A DNA stretch of 64,000 nucleotides, from positions 930,001-994,000 of the forward strand of contig NZ_CP053827.1 of assembly GCF_013372145.1 (NCBI RefSeq), in the 5' to 3' direction. This DNA comes from Campylobacter hyointestinalis subsp. hyointestinalis. GTDB taxonomy: Bacteria; Campylobacterota; Campylobacteria; Campylobacterales; Campylobacteraceae. Shown here in pieces: positions 53,161-63,386 of this stretch; within the stretch, counting starts at the first letter, position 1; each line of letters opens with the position of its first letter. The notes beneath the pieces were generated by a model. That model was not told the DNA's origin. It made no database searches and saw only the letters and a list, made by a program, of their open reading frames with translations. The position numbers and the translations under genes are program-made.

Positions 53161-53844
53161 TTGAACAAACTAGATCACTTGGCTATCATAATGGACGGTA
53201 ATGGCAGATGGGCTAAAAACCACGGACTTATCCGCACAAAAGGACATGAAGTAGGAGCTAAAGCCGTCACGGATATCGCTAAGTTTTGCATAGAAAATTC
53301 TATTAAAAATTTAACTCTTTACGCATTTAGCACAGAAAATTGGAAAAGACCTAAAAAAGAGGTAGATTTTCTAATGAAATTACTAAAAGATTTTCTAGTA
53401 TCAAAACGAGATCTATTTATACAAAATAGCATTAAATTTCACACTATAGGAGACATCGAGCCTTTTAGCAAAGACTTAAAAGACGAGATATTAAATTTAA
53501 AAAATCTCACTTCTAAATTTGATAAACTAAATTTTATTTTAGCTATAAATTACGGCGGTAGAGATGAGATAATTCGTGCCGCAAATAAAGCCCTGGGGCA
53601 TAGCAAAGATGGAAAACTTAGCGAAAAAAGCTTAAGCCAGAACCTAGATACAAGCGAGTTTGGCGACGTAGATCTACTCATTCGCACCGGTGGTGAGCAA
53701 AGACTCAGCAACTTTTTGCTTTGGCAAGCAAGCTATGCGGAGCTCTGTTTTACGCCGACGCTTTGGCCAGATTTTAAAAGCAGTGAGCTTAAAGATATCA
53801 TCCAAAAATATCAAAAAACGCATAGAAAATTTGGAGGTCTGTAG
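53161..53844 (+). CDS. uppS: Undecaprenyl pyrophosphate synthase UppS
   Basis: Cis-prenyltransferase making the C55 lipid carrier. TTG start at 53161; 227 residues. Catalytic MDGNGRWAKN (Asp), TLYAFSTENWKRP, and RTGGEQRLSNFLLWQASYAEL near the end are all conserved. Its stop is coupled to the GTG of the following gene at 53844. Confidence 0.96.
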   Translation: MNKLDHLAIIMDGNGRWAKNHGLIRTKGHEVGAKAVTDIAKFCIENSIKNLTLYAFSTENWKRPKKEVDFLMKLLKDFLVSKRDLFIQNSIKFHTIGDIEPFSKDLKDEILNLKNLTSKFDKLNFILAINYGGRDEIIRAANKALGHSKDGKLSEKSLSQNLDTSEFGDVDLLIRTGGEQRLSNFLLWQASYAELCFTPTLWPDFKSSELKDIIQKYQKTHRKFGGL

Positions 53845-54653
53845 TGGAAATTTACTATACGTTATTTTTTATATTTGGAGTTTGTATCGGCTCATTTTGC
53901 AATGTTTTAATTTGCAGAATGCCACTTGGCGAAAGCACTATATATCCACCTAGTCATTGCCCAAAATGTAAACAAAATCTCAAATACATCCATAATATAC
54001 CGCTGTTTTCTTGGATATTCTTGGGCGGACGCTGTGCATTTTGTAAAACAAAAATTTCTATTATTTATCCGCTAGTCGAGCTTGCTTGTGGTATATTTGC
54101 TATGACTGGACTATATTTGGGCGAAGGCTTGGTAAATTCGGCATTTTTAGGACTCTGCTTCATACTACTTTTTACGTTAAGCATTATAGATTTTAAACAC
54201 AACGCCGTACCAGAGATCTTGCTTATATCTGCATACTTTTTTGCTGTTTTTAGTGTTTCAAATCTAACCTTTAATATATTAGATGGCGACTTTTACAGAT
54301 CTCCTATCATCGTTTCTTTTATATTTGCCGGAGGTATTACTATCATCAAAAACATTGCAAGCGCTTGGATAAATAGAAAAAATAACGGTGAGATAATAGA
54401 AACCATGGGAGACGCAGATAGCATCATTATAGCGATCATCGGACTACTTTTAGGAGTAAAACTTGGTGTTATAGCTATACTTTTAGCAGGTATTTTGCAG
54501 ATAATTTTACATATAATTTTACGCATAAAATCAAACCGAACAGAAGCGCCTTTCATACCGTCATTAAGTTTTGCACTATTTTTAGTTATGATTTTTAGAG
54601 ACTTTTTCTTAGAACTTTTTGACATTTATACTAAATTTATGGGGTTAAAATGA
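53844..54653 (+). CDS. Prepilin peptidase (A24 family)
   Basis: Membrane aspartic protease, 269 residues with GTG start. The zinc-binding Cys pairs CPKCKQNLKYIHNIPLFSW and CAFCKTKI are followed by catalytic Asp in LSIIDFKHNAVPE and the second Asp in MGDADSI. About seven spans. Equivalent in position to Cj0825, which processes type II-secretion/competence pseudopilins in C. jejuni. It overlaps lptF by 4 bp. Confidence 0.9.
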   Translation: MEIYYTLFFIFGVCIGSFCNVLICRMPLGESTIYPPSHCPKCKQNLKYIHNIPLFSWIFLGGRCAFCKTKISIIYPLVELACGIFAMTGLYLGEGLVNSAFLGLCFILLFTLSIIDFKHNAVPEILLISAYFFAVFSVSNLTFNILDGDFYRSPIIVSFIFAGGITIIKNIASAWINRKNNGEIIETMGDADSIIIAIIGLLLGVKLGVIAILLAGILQIILHIILRIKSNRTEAPFIPSLSFALFLVMIFRDFFLELFDIYTKFMGLK

Positions 54654-55675
54654 ACAGAGTAAATAGATATCTTTTTAATAGCTTTTTGAGTACTTTTATA
54701 TCTTTATTTGCTACTCTTTTTCTTATTATGTCGATTGTATTTTTTTTGCAGATAGCTCGCATTACAAGCTATATAGAGATAAGCTTTGTAGAACTTCTTA
54801 AACTGTATTTATTTATGATGCCTCAAATCCTACTTTTTACTGTACCAATAGCATTTTTTGTATCCGTTGCTATGAGCTTTTTTAGACTATCAAAAGAAAA
54901 CGAAAGTATAGTTTTATTTACACTTGGGTACAATCCGAAAAATATAGCGAATTTTTTTATATTTATATCATTTTTGCTTTCAGTCTTACTGCTCATAAAC
55001 TCTCTTATACTTATGCCTATGGCTCAAAATTTAAATGATAATTTTATAAAATACAAAAAAACAGAACTTAGTCTAAATATAAAGCCTAGTGAATTTGGAC
55101 AAAAATTCGGCGACTGGATGGTGTTTATAGAAAAAAGAAACGAGCAAAAAGATCTACCAGAGTATGAAAATATAGTCATGTACAACACAGTAGATGACAA
55201 AGAACGATTTATAATGGCTCATAGTGGAGATATAAAAAATAACAACTCAAATTTAGAACTTTTACTTCTAAATGGAAAAATGTATGACATATATGATGAT
55301 AAATGGCACATAAGTACATTTGATGATATGACTATCAGAACATTTACGAAAGATACCACTAAAGAAGATTACTCTTTAAAAGAGTATTGGCAAAAAGCAT
55401 TTAGCGACGATAAAAGAGCCAAAGATCTAAGCATTTACACGCTTGTGGCTATATTTCCACTAGCTTCAGTATTGTTTGCTCTAAGCTTTGGTATAGTCAC
55501 TTATAGATACGAAAAAGGCATTATATATTTTGGAATTTTCGGTGTTTTGTTTGTATATTTTGCTCTAATAATGATCTTTGCAAAACAGGTGTTTTACGCG
55601 GTGCCGCTTATATCTCTTGGCTTCATTATATCTTCTATGCTGATCTTTAGCAAGAAAATACTTAAAAAATACTAA
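54650..55675 (+). CDS. LptF/LptG family LPS-export permease
   Basis: A 341-residue YjgP/YjgQ-type permease with three N-terminal spans, a periplasmic beta-jellyroll-like domain (about 130-260) and three C-terminal spans. Family signs: NRYLFNSFLSTFISLFATL start and FRLSKENESIVLFTLGYNP coupling helix. It moves lipopolysaccharide or lipooligosaccharide from the inner membrane with LptB. F versus G is not settled from this window. Confidence 0.85.
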   Translation: MNRVNRYLFNSFLSTFISLFATLFLIMSIVFFLQIARITSYIEISFVELLKLYLFMMPQILLFTVPIAFFVSVAMSFFRLSKENESIVLFTLGYNPKNIANFFIFISFLLSVLLLINSLILMPMAQNLNDNFIKYKKTELSLNIKPSEFGQKFGDWMVFIEKRNEQKDLPEYENIVMYNTVDDKERFIMAHSGDIKNNNSNLELLLLNGKMYDIYDDKWHISTFDDMTIRTFTKDTTKEDYSLKEYWQKAFSDDKRAKDLSIYTLVAIFPLASVLFALSFGIVTYRYEKGIIYFGIFGVLFVYFALIMIFAKQVFYAVPLISLGFIISSMLIFSKKILKKY

Positions 55676-56491
55676 ATGAAAATCACTCTTATCTATTCTT
55701 ACGATGGTTCTAAATTTAGCGGTTCACAGTCTCAGCCAAATCTACTAAGCGTTGAAGATAAGCTAAACTCGGCTCTAAAACGCGTGGGTATATTTGAGCG
55801 CATAGTATCAAGCTCACGCACCGATAAAGGTGTCCATTCTTTAGCACAAGTATCTAGTGTGGAGTGCGGTGAGTTTTGGAAAGATAGACTTAAATGGCTA
55901 AAAAAAGAGCTTAATAAACACTCTGCGCCTTATATTTTTATAAAACAGCTATATGAGGTAAGTAGTGACTTTCATCCTCGTTTTTTTGCAAAAGCTAGAA
56001 GCTATAGATATATTTTACATCACGGAAAATTTAACCCTTTTTTAAGTGATTATGTATGTTTTTATGATGAGCTGCACTTAGATAGATTAAACAAAGCTTT
56101 AGAATACTTTTTAGGGCGACACGATTTTAAGCCTTTTTATAAAGTAGGAAGCGGCGAAAAATCAACCATAAGAGAGATATACCTGGCAAAGGCTTACCAA
56201 ATTTATAAAGATAAATTCGGTAAAATCAAACGTATAAAAAGTAGTTTTCCGCTACATCAAAGCACTATATCTACACAAAACTTAAATACAAAACCGACCT
56301 TTACTATTATAAATTTCAAAGCAAACGGATTTTTAAGAGCACAAGTAAGACTGATGGTAGCAAATGCTTTGCAAGCTTGTAAAAGTGATGAGAGCTTAGC
56401 TAAATTTATCTCGAATTTTAAAGAGCAAAAACCGATTACTAGAATGCCCTCACCGCCAAACGGCTTATATTTGAAACGTGTATTTTATTAA
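55676..56491 (+). CDS. truA: tRNA pseudouridine(38-40) synthase TruA
   Basis: Modifies uridines 38-40 in the tRNA anticodon arm. 271 residues, with the catalytic Asp in [30 protein letters not shown], and C-terminal [14 protein letters not shown]. It starts immediately after the preceding stop. Last gene of the glmU-truA run. Confidence 0.95.
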   Translation: MKITLIYSYDGSKFSGSQSQPNLLSVEDKLNSALKRVGIFERIVSSSRTDKGVHSLAQVSSVECGEFWKDRLKWLKKELNKHSAPYIFIKQLYEVSSDFHPRFFAKARSYRYILHHGKFNPFLSDYVCFYDELHLDRLNKALEYFLGRHDFKPFYKVGSGEKSTIREIYLAKAYQIYKDKFGKIKRIKSSFPLHQSTISTQNLNTKPTFTIINFKANGFLRAQVRLMVANALQACKSDESLAKFISNFKEQKPITRMPSPPNGLYLKRVFY

Positions 56492-56603
56492 ATTTAGCTA
56501 GTAGTAGATTTTATTTTATTATTTAAATTTATATAGTTTTATCAAAGCAATTCAAGAATTTGTATCTAGTCTAGACACGTAAGACTAAGCTAGATACGAC
56601 GTA

Positions 56604-57815
56604 TTAAAACTCTTGGGTAAATTCATATCCTGCTGAAGTTAGAGCCAAAGCCACTTTTTCTTGATGTTCCTTGCCCTTAGTCTCAAGAGTGATAGTTATA
56701 GACGCGTCGCCGTAACTTAGCTTAGTTGAAAACCTATCATAGTCTATCTTTACGATATTTGCTCCAGAGCTTCTAAGAACATCAGTAAGTCCCATAAGAG
56801 CGCCTGGTTTGTCTATCAAAGTAACATTTATGATCATCTTTCTACAGCTTCTTATAAGACCTTTTTCGATGATGACGTTTAGCATTTGAACGTCGATATT
56901 TCCGCCGCTTAGTATAGCGCCTATCTTTGCGCCATCAGGAAATTTGAACTTACGCTCTAAAAGAGCAGCTACTGAAACTGCCCCAGCTCCTTCAACTACT
57001 ATCTTTTGTTGCTCTAAAAGATAAAGTATGGCGTTTGCTATCTCATCATCGCCTACTTGTACCATCTCATCAACGCTCTCAATGATATTTGCCAAAGTTA
57101 TAGGACTAGCGTCACGCACGGCGATACCATCGGCTATAGTTCTAACGGATTTTGAGTTTAGCTGTTTTTTAGCTTTAAAACTATCAAACATCGCCGGAGC
57201 TCCTTTTGCGCTTACACCGATAACTTTTATGTTTGGATTTATCTGTTTAGCACAGCTCGCCACACCACTTATCAGTCCACCACCACCCACAGGAGCTACT
57301 ATATAGTCAAGATCCGCAACCTCATCAAGCATCTCTAAAGCGATAGTTCCTTGACCAGCTTGAACAAACTCATCATCAAATGGATGTACAAACGTCATAG
57401 AGTTTTCTTTAGCATACTGCAAAGCGAACTCATAAGCTTCATCGAAATTATTTCCTTTTAAGATGACTTCTGCCCCTAAAGCTTTTGTCCCTGCTACTTT
57501 TGAGAGCGGAGCAGCTTCAGGCATAATGATGACAGCTCTAACACCAAAATGTCTTGCGCTGATAGCTACGCCTTGAGCGTGATTTCCAGCGCTTGCAGCT
57601 ACCACACCGCACTTTTTGGCTGCTTCATCTAAATGAGCTATTTTATTAAACGCACCCCTAACCTTATAAGCTCCAGTCGTTTGAAGATTCTCTTTTTTAA
57701 GATAAATCTCGGCTCCAGTTATCTTGCTAAGTCTTGGAGCAACCGAGAATGGAGTTTTAGAGATAAATCCATCTACAGTTCTTTTTGCTTGGATTATTTT
57801 ATTTAAGCTTACCAC
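56604..57815 (-). CDS. ilvA: Threonine dehydratase IlvA (TdcB-like with ACT domain)
   Basis: PLP enzyme turning threonine into 2-oxobutanoate for isoleucine. I choose the GTG at 57815, with AAAGGA before it, giving 403 residues, the standard length; it shares a base with the upstream stop (TAGTG). PLP lysine is in TGAYKVRGAF; SAGNHAQG and PVGGGGLISG bind phosphate. A C-terminal ACT domain (about 325-400) allows feedback control. The frame could extend to 57848 with no ribosome site. Confidence 0.93.
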   Translation of the reverse strand: MVSLNKIIQAKRTVDGFISKTPFSVAPRLSKITGAEIYLKKENLQTTGAYKVRGAFNKIAHLDEAAKKCGVVAASAGNHAQGVAISARHFGVRAVIIMPEAAPLSKVAGTKALGAEVILKGNNFDEAYEFALQYAKENSMTFVHPFDDEFVQAGQGTIALEMLDEVADLDYIVAPVGGGGLISGVASCAKQINPNIKVIGVSAKGAPAMFDSFKAKKQLNSKSVRTIADGIAVRDASPITLANIIESVDEMVQVGDDEIANAILYLLEQQKIVVEGAGAVSVAALLERKFKFPDGAKIGAILSGGNIDVQMLNVIIEKGLIRSCRKMIINVTLIDKPGALMGLTDVLRSSGANIVKIDYDRFSTKLSYGDASITITLETKGKEHQEKVALALTSAGYEFTQEF

Positions 57816-58198
57816 TATTTTTCCTTTTTGTGCTCTATCATTATGCAAGCATCTTGGATGAAATTTATACCAAATTCCTCGGCTTTTTGCTTCGCCTCAT
57901 CGTTTATTATACCTAGTTGGAGCCAAAAATTCTTTGCACCTACTGCTTTAACCTCTTCTAAAAGCGTGAGTGCAAACTCGCCTTTTCTAAACATTACAAC
58001 CGTATCTATTTTATCTTTGATATCAGTTAGTCTTTGATATATCTTATGTCCTCTTATCTCGCCCTTTTTTGGATATACAGGATAAACATTAAAGCCTTGA
58101 TCGATAAGATAGTTTCCAACTATATTACTAGATTTGCTAGCATCCGGGCTAAATCCTACTATTGCTATGTTTTTCATGGAATTTAGAATATCTCGCAT
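57815..58198 (-). CDS. CoA-binding domain protein (YccU family)
   Basis: A 127-residue Rossmann-fold protein: IAIVGFSPDASKSSNIVGNY, FNVYPVYPKKGEI, and later KNFWLQLGIINDEA with the invariant Cys replaced or placed in QDACIM. It corresponds in place to Cj0829. The family binds CoA; cellular role unclear. Its stop shares a base with the ilvA GTG. Confidence 0.88.
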   Translation of the reverse strand: MRDILNSMKNIAIVGFSPDASKSSNIVGNYLIDQGFNVYPVYPKKGEIRGHKIYQRLTDIKDKIDTVVMFRKGEFALTLLEEVKAVGAKNFWLQLGIINDEAKQKAEEFGINFIQDACIMIEHKKEK

Positions 58199-58282
58199 AA
58201 TCGCTCTTTTTAAAAGTAAAATTGAAAAATTGTAGCTAAAAAAAGTTAAAAGAATTATAAAGAAAATGTTTTATGTAAGCTT

Positions 58283-58312
58283 TGGTGGATTATTAAAATA
58301 TTCCACCAAATT
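58283..58312 (-). terminator. Hairpin after the YgiW-like gene
   Basis: Perfect 9-bp stem TTTGGTGGA (58283-58291) / TCCACCAAA (58304-58312), AT-rich loop, directly after the stop at 58317. Probably ends the minus-strand BOF gene; flanks lack a long U-run. Confidence 0.6.
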
Positions 58313-58316
58313 TTGG

Positions 58317-58700
58317 CTATTTTACCTTAGAGATATATTTTACATCGATCTCGTTTCTTTCTAACATATCATTATCTACCTCGCCTTTGATCTCAACTAA
58401 GTCCTCACTACCTACAAAAAGTCCTCTCCATACATCATCGTCTATCTCTACTATGATACTTCCAGTACCGTCGCTAAACTCGTATTTATCGTGCTTTATC
58501 TGTTTTACTATCTTTCCTTTTAAACTTACCATAGTATCGTCTCTAGCACTAAGAGCCTCTTTTACAGAGATATTTTGATAAGCAGCAGAGCCTACGTAGC
58601 CGCCCGATTTTCCAGGAGTTATAGCACTTTGTCCGTTATATCCACCAGCACCAAAAGCTAAAGATGCAGCGACCAAAGATAAAACTAATATTTTTTTCAT
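58317..58700 (-). CDS. YgiW/YdeI (BOF) family exported stress protein
   Basis: A 127-residue periplasmic OB-fold protein. Signal peptide (MKKILVLSLVAASLAFGA), then GGYVGSAAYQNISVKEALSAR, TMVSLKGKIVKQI, SDGTGSIIVEIDDDVWRG and a final EIDVKYI. This is the YgiW/YdeI BOF family, linked in other bacteria to stress tolerance. Typical length. No partner gene nearby. Confidence 0.9.
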   Translation of the reverse strand: MKKILVLSLVAASLAFGAGGYNGQSAITPGKSGGYVGSAAYQNISVKEALSARDDTMVSLKGKIVKQIKHDKYEFSDGTGSIIVEIDDDVWRGLFVGSEDLVEIKGEVDNDMLERNEIDVKYISKVK

Positions 58701-58810
58701 GTTAATCCCTTTTTATATAAATTTTATAAAATTATTGTATAAAAATTTTGTTAAAATATTGTTAAGGGTTAAATTAATTTCAAATTTCTCAAACACTTTA
58801 ATAAATTTAA

Positions 58811-58839
58811 AATATTTTTGAATAAATTTTGACTATAAT
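58811..58839 (+). promoter_or_regulatory. Probable mod promoter
   Basis: Extended -10 region GACTATAATC, with TATAAT at 58834-58839, preceded by A/T-rich phased runs from 58801. It lies 34 bp before the mod ATG. An AAAGGA ribosome site is at about 58862-58867. Confidence 0.55.
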
Positions 58840-58873
58840 CTAAAGAAGCTTTTAAAACACATAAAGGATAAAA

Positions 58874-60802
58874 ATGATAAAAGAAGATAGCTTAATAAGC
58901 AATATTAAGGAGCATTTTAACACTCTTTTAAATGCTAGAAGCTTAGCAATTAGCAATGATAAGAGAATTTTAGAATTCCTACTAGAAAAATCGAGATTTA
59001 AAAATGAGTATAAAGAGAGATTTTTTCAGACACAATATGGAGCTTTAATCTTTAAAAAAGATGAGTTTTTAAATTTTTTGGATTTGAGATTGCTTAGTCA
59101 TAGCTACACAAGCTTTTCAAACAAAATAGGACTTGGAGCTAGCGAGAAAAAATTTCTTAAAAACAGCCAGGATATCGTGCTAAATTTCCCTTTTAAAGAT
59201 TGCATTTTAAAAGGCGCACAAAGCAAAGATGATGAGAAAAACACGGAATTATTTTTTAATAATATCTTAGCTAAAAGTGAAATTGATGTGCTTTTTGCCC
59301 CAAAAGTGCTAAATAACTTTGAGCTTATAGGGGGGGGGCAGAACGATACTTTAGAAAATGTGCTTAAAAACAAGCCAAATTTACTTATAAAAGGCAATAA
59401 TCTAATCGCCCTACACACTCTAAAAGAGTATTTTCGCCACCAAAGCGAACAAAACAAAGTCAAACTAATCTACATAGATCCACCTTATAACACCGGTAGT
59501 GATAGCTTTAACTATAACGATAGATTTAATCACAGCACTTATTTAACCTTTATGAAAAATCGCCTAGAAATCGCAAGAGAGCTTTTAAGGGATGATGGGG
59601 TGATTTTCGTCCAATGCGATGATAACGAACAAGCCTATTTAAAAGTGCTTATGGATGAGATTTTTGGGAGAGAGAATTTTGTTTGTAATCTTATACCATT
59701 GATGAATCCAAGAGGCAGACAAGAATCAGCATATCCAATAGCAAAATCACACGAATATATTTTGTGTTATTCTAAAAAAGAAGATGCAGCTACATTTTTT
59801 AACTTTGGCATAACTAAAAACGAAGAAATAAGCGATGAAATAAGGCTTTTATCTTTGAGAAAATCTGGCAACGCTTCATTAAGAAAAGATAGACCAAATA
59901 TGTTTTATCCAATTTTTTATAACACAAAAACAAATTTAATTTATACAAAGCAAACAAACGATGAATTTGAAATTGCTATTTATCCAATAAAAACAAATGG
60001 AGATGAAGGCAGATGGAGATGGCAAAAATCAAATGTAGAAAATAACATAGACTTATTAGTTTGTAAAAAAAATTCAAAAGATGAATATGATATTTATGTA
60101 AAAGACTATATTATTAAAGACGGACAAACAAGAGGTGAAAAAACAAAAACTTTTGTTATTGATAAAAATATTATTAACGATAAAGCCAAAGAACATTTAG
60201 AGCAACTTTTTAATAATAAAGAAGGTTTTTCTTATCCAAAAAGCGAATTTTTACTTCAAAGAATAATTGAAATCTCTACAAACGAAAACGACCTAGTCTT
60301 AGACTTTTTTGCTGGCTCTGGCACTACGCTAGCAGTGGCGCATAAGATGAAAAGACGCTATATAGGTATCGAGCAAATGGACTATATTAAAAGCATTACA
60401 AAAGAGAGATTAAAAAAGGTAATTGAAGGCGAGCAAGGCGGGATTAGCAAAGCTGTAAGCTGGAGTGGCGGTGGAAATTTAATTTATTGCGAATTAGCTA
60501 GTTTAAATGCCAAATTTATAGAAAAAATAGAAAATTCAAGCGATGAAAATGAGCTAAATCAAATTTATGAAAATTTACAAAAATTAGCTTTTATAGATTA
60601 TAGAGTGGATATCAAAAATGATTTAAAAGATATGGAATTTTCAAATTTAGATTTTATAGATAAAAAGAGAATTCTCAAAAAATGCTTAGATAGAAATATG
60701 GATTATATCCCTTATGCTGATATGGATGATAGCGAGTATAAGATAGATGAGCAAACTAGAATTCTAAATGACATTTTCTACAAAGGTGGCAATGATGAGT
60801 AA
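58874..60802 (+). CDS. mod: Type III restriction-modification DNA methyltransferase Mod
   Basis: Adenine methyltransferase and recognition subunit. The N-terminal domain (1-170) is followed by the catalytic DPPYNTG near residue 201. A target-recognition region lies at about 270-470, then the AdoMet-binding FFAGSGTTLAVAHK near residue 480: the beta-class order. Length 642. Codons 153-155 are GGG GGG GGG, part of a G9 tract (59330-59338); the present number keeps the frame open, so Mod is ON in this sequence. It overlaps res by 11 bp. Confidence 0.95.
   Translation: MIKEDSLISNIKEHFNTLLNARSLAISNDKRILEFLLEKSRFKNEYKERFFQTQYGALIFKKDEFLNFLDLRLLSHSYTSFSNKIGLGASEKKFLKNSQDIVLNFPFKDCILKGAQSKDDEKNTELFFNNILAKSEIDVLFAPKVLNNFELIGGGQNDTLENVLKNKPNLLIKGNNLIALHTLKEYFRHQSEQNKVKLIYIDPPYNTGSDSFNYNDRFNHSTYLTFMKNRLEIARELLRDDGVIFVQCDDNEQAYLKVLMDEIFGRENFVCNLIPLMNPRGRQESAYPIAKSHEYILCYSKKEDAATFFNFGITKNEEISDEIRLLSLRKSGNASLRKDRPNMFYPIFYNTKTNLIYTKQTNDEFEIAIYPIKTNGDEGRWRWQKSNVENNIDLLVCKKNSKDEYDIYVKDYIIKDGQTRGEKTKTFVIDKNIINDKAKEHLEQLFNNKEGFSYPKSEFLLQRIIEISTNENDLVLDFFAGSGTTLAVAHKMKRRYIGIEQMDYIKSITKERLKKVIEGEQGGISKAVSWSGGGNLIYCELASLNAKFIEKIENSSDENELNQIYENLQKLAFIDYRVDIKNDLKDMEFSNLDFIDKKRILKKCLDRNMDYIPYADMDDSEYKIDEQTRILNDIFYKGGNDE
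59330..59338 (+). repeat. Poly-G tract G9 in mod (phase-variation site)
   Basis: Nine consecutive G inside the mod coding region, encoding Gly-Gly-Gly in ELIGGGQND. In Campylobacter and Helicobacter such tracts slip during replication; gain or loss of one or two G would stop translation soon after residue 155. The Mod protein would then be absent. Confidence 0.8.
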
Positions 60803-63386
60803 GCTATATGAAGAGATAATCTCTGAATATGGCAAAAAGCCTTTAAGAGATATGGAAATCCCAAACCACATAAGAGATAATATCAGTAAAGAGCTTCGCC
60901 CATATCAAATAGAAGCTATAAAATACTATCTAGCAAACAAAGAGACATTAAAGAAAAATCATCTAATGTTTAACATGGCTACAGGCAGCGGCAAAACGCT
61001 TGTAATGGCGGCTTTAATGCTTGATTGCTATAAAATGGGATATAGGAATTTTATATTTTTTGTAAATTCTACTTCTATTTTAGAAAAGACAAAAGCGAAT
61101 TTTTGCGATATTTTCTCATCCAAATATCTCTTTACTAACGAGATAAATATAGATGGCAAAAGAGTAGATATAAGGGCGATTAGCAACTTTGGTGAGAGTG
61201 ATGAAAATGCTATAAATATCTATTTTAGCACTATTCAAGGGCTTTTTAGCCTTTTTAAAGATGAGAAGGAAAACTCACTTACACTTGAAGACTTGCAAAA
61301 CTATGAAATAGTATTTTTAGCTGATGAGGCTCACCACTTAAATAGTGAAACTAAAAAGACTTTAACTCAAAGCGAACAAGATAACAAAGATGGCTGGGAA
61401 AGTGTGATAAATAAAGCATTTAAAAGCCACGCAAATAATCTAATGCTAGAATTTAGCGCTACGATACCAAATGATAGAAAAGTCTTAGCAAAATATGAAG
61501 ATAAGATTGTTTATGAGTATGCTTTAAGAAAGTTTTGCCTAGATGGATACTCAAAGAGAATTTTTCTAGTAAAATATGATAATACCGAGCTGAAAGCAAG
61601 GCTTTTGGGGGCTTGTTTGCTTAGTGCTTATAGGGAGCTTTTGGCAAGGGATAATAATATAGAGCTAAAGCCAATAGTGCTATTTAAAAGCGAAAGTATA
61701 AATCTCTCAAAAGAGAATCAAAAGCTATTTAATGAGACACTTCAAGAGTTAAATGGCGATGATATAAGTGAATTTTATAATAATGTAGATAAGGATGATG
61801 AGCTATTTAAATATAGCTTGGAGTTTTTTATAAGGCAGTTTGGAGAAAACTACACAAATGTTTTAGCAGAGCATATAAAAAATGCTTTTAAAGAGATTTA
61901 TCAAATAAACGCAAATGATGAAAAGGAGATAAAAGACTATCAAATCAAGCTAAACACCCTTGAAGATAAAGAAAATGTAATAAGAGTAATTTTTGCTGTA
62001 GATAAGCTAAATGAGGGCTGGGATGTGCTAAATCTATTTGATATAGTGCGTTTAGGCTCAGCCGTAATCAAAAATAGCTCAAAAACAACCACCAAAGAAG
62101 CCCAACTAATAGGTCGTGGAGCTAGATACTATCCCTTTGGCAAAGGCGAAGAGAGATATAAACGAAAATATGATGATAAGCAATTTAGCGAGCTTACAAT
62201 GCTAGAGCGCCTTAGCTATCACGCTTTAAATGATGTAGAGTATATCCAAAAGATAAGAAATGAGCTCAAAGAACAAGGCCTAATAGACAAAGACAAGGGT
62301 ATTACAGAGCTAAAACCTAGCCAAAAAGCCAAATCAATCACAGATAAAAATGAAATTTTTTATGTGAGTAATGAAAAAATATTTTTAGATAAAATCTCTC
62401 TTTTTAACAAAGAGAATTTCAAAATAGCCTTAGAGACAATCAAAATACCATATATAGGGCATAAAATTAGCAATAACGAAGAGAAATTTGATGGTGTTGA
62501 AGAGCTAAATACAAATTCCCAAAAAGTCTTTAAAATAGGTGATAAAATCGAATACAAAATCTTTGCTAAAGCTATGAATATTTTGCAAATAGGCATAAAT
62601 AAGCTAAAAATCTATGATGAGAGCTTAAAAAGCAAAGTGGAATTTTACAGCGATATCATCGCACCGCTAAATTTGGTATTTAATAAAAATCAAGATTTTA
62701 CAGACCCAAAAATACGGCTAGAAATTGCCAAATATATCCTTAATTGCTACAAAGATGAGCTAAATAAAGAGAGCAAAAACTTTGAAATAACTGAATTTAA
62801 AGCTCAAAAATTAGCTAGTATCGGCAGTAGAAAAATAGTCAAAAATGTAGAGTATAATGAAAATAATGAGCCAATTTTTAAAAATATAAATAATAGCCCA
62901 TATGAGTGGCTTTACTATGATAAATTCTCTACTGATAGTGATTTAGAAAGAGAGTTTTTAGACTTTATAGAAGAGAACAAAGAGAGAATCAACGCCAAAT
63001 TTAGCGAGTGGATAATTATGCGTAATGAGGGCTTTGAGGAGTTTAAAATTTATGATAATAGAGTGGATTTGCCTACTTATGGCGAGGGTTTTGAGCCTGA
63101 TTTTATATTTTTTGGTAAGCCAAAAGAGCATACAAGCACAGACCATCTATCAGCGCAAATAATAATAGAAAGCAAAGGCGATGTGTATTATCCAAAAGAT
63201 AAATGGAAAGAAGATTTTATCTTAGATGGGAAGATTTTAAACAACAAAGTATTTAAAGCTACGAAAGATTTTGATAGACAAATAGAGCTTAAAGTCTATG
63301 CTTTGCCATTTTTCCTTGATGAGAATAAAGATAAGGATAAAAATATAAAATTCAAAAGGCAATTTGATGAATTTTTTAAAATTTAG
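60792..63386 (+). CDS. res: Type III restriction enzyme Res
   Basis: ATP-dependent restriction subunit. I choose the ATG at 60792 (or 60795), after AAAGG; the frame to 60768 lies inside mod. About 864 residues. Walker A in MATGSGKTLVMA, DEAH box VFLADEAHHLN, motif VI region LIGRGARYYPFGKG, and a C-terminal nuclease domain with EPDFIFFG and IIESKGD (PD-(D/E)xK type). It appears intact. With Mod it cuts unmethylated sites; Mod alone changes expression through methylation. Confidence 0.95.
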   Translation: MMSKLYEEIISEYGKKPLRDMEIPNHIRDNISKELRPYQIEAIKYYLANKETLKKNHLMFNMATGSGKTLVMAALMLDCYKMGYRNFIFFVNSTSILEKTKANFCDIFSSKYLFTNEINIDGKRVDIRAISNFGESDENAINIYFSTIQGLFSLFKDEKENSLTLEDLQNYEIVFLADEAHHLNSETKKTLTQSEQDNKDGWESVINKAFKSHANNLMLEFSATIPNDRKVLAKYEDKIVYEYALRKFCLDGYSKRIFLVKYDNTELKARLLGACLLSAYRELLARDNNIELKPIVLFKSESINLSKENQKLFNETLQELNGDDISEFYNNVDKDDELFKYSLEFFIRQFGENYTNVLAEHIKNAFKEIYQINANDEKEIKDYQIKLNTLEDKENVIRVIFAVDKLNEGWDVLNLFDIVRLGSAVIKNSSKTTTKEAQLIGRGARYYPFGKGEERYKRKYDDKQFSELTMLERLSYHALNDVEYIQKIRNELKEQGLIDKDKGITELKPSQKAKSITDKNEIFYVSNEKIFLDKISLFNKENFKIALETIKIPYIGHKISNNEEKFDGVEELNTNSQKVFKIGDKIEYKIFAKAMNILQIGINKLKIYDESLKSKVEFYSDIIAPLNLVFNKNQDFTDPKIRLEIAKYILNCYKDELNKESKNFEITEFKAQKLASIGSRKIVKNVEYNENNEPIFKNINNSPYEWLYYDKFSTDSDLEREFLDFIEENKERINAKFSEWIIMRNEGFEEFKIYDNRVDLPTYGEGFEPDFIFFGKPKEHTSTDHLSAQIIIESKGDVYYPKDKWKEDFILDGKILNNKVFKATKDFDRQIELKVYALPFFLDENKDKDKNIKFKRQFDEFFKI

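Noticed and set aside
60061..60075. A8 run inside mod (GTAAAAAAAATTC) as a second phase-variation site
   Set aside because: A-runs of this length are common in this genome and the frame codes normally through Lys-Lys-Asn; no sign of switching compared with the G9 tract.
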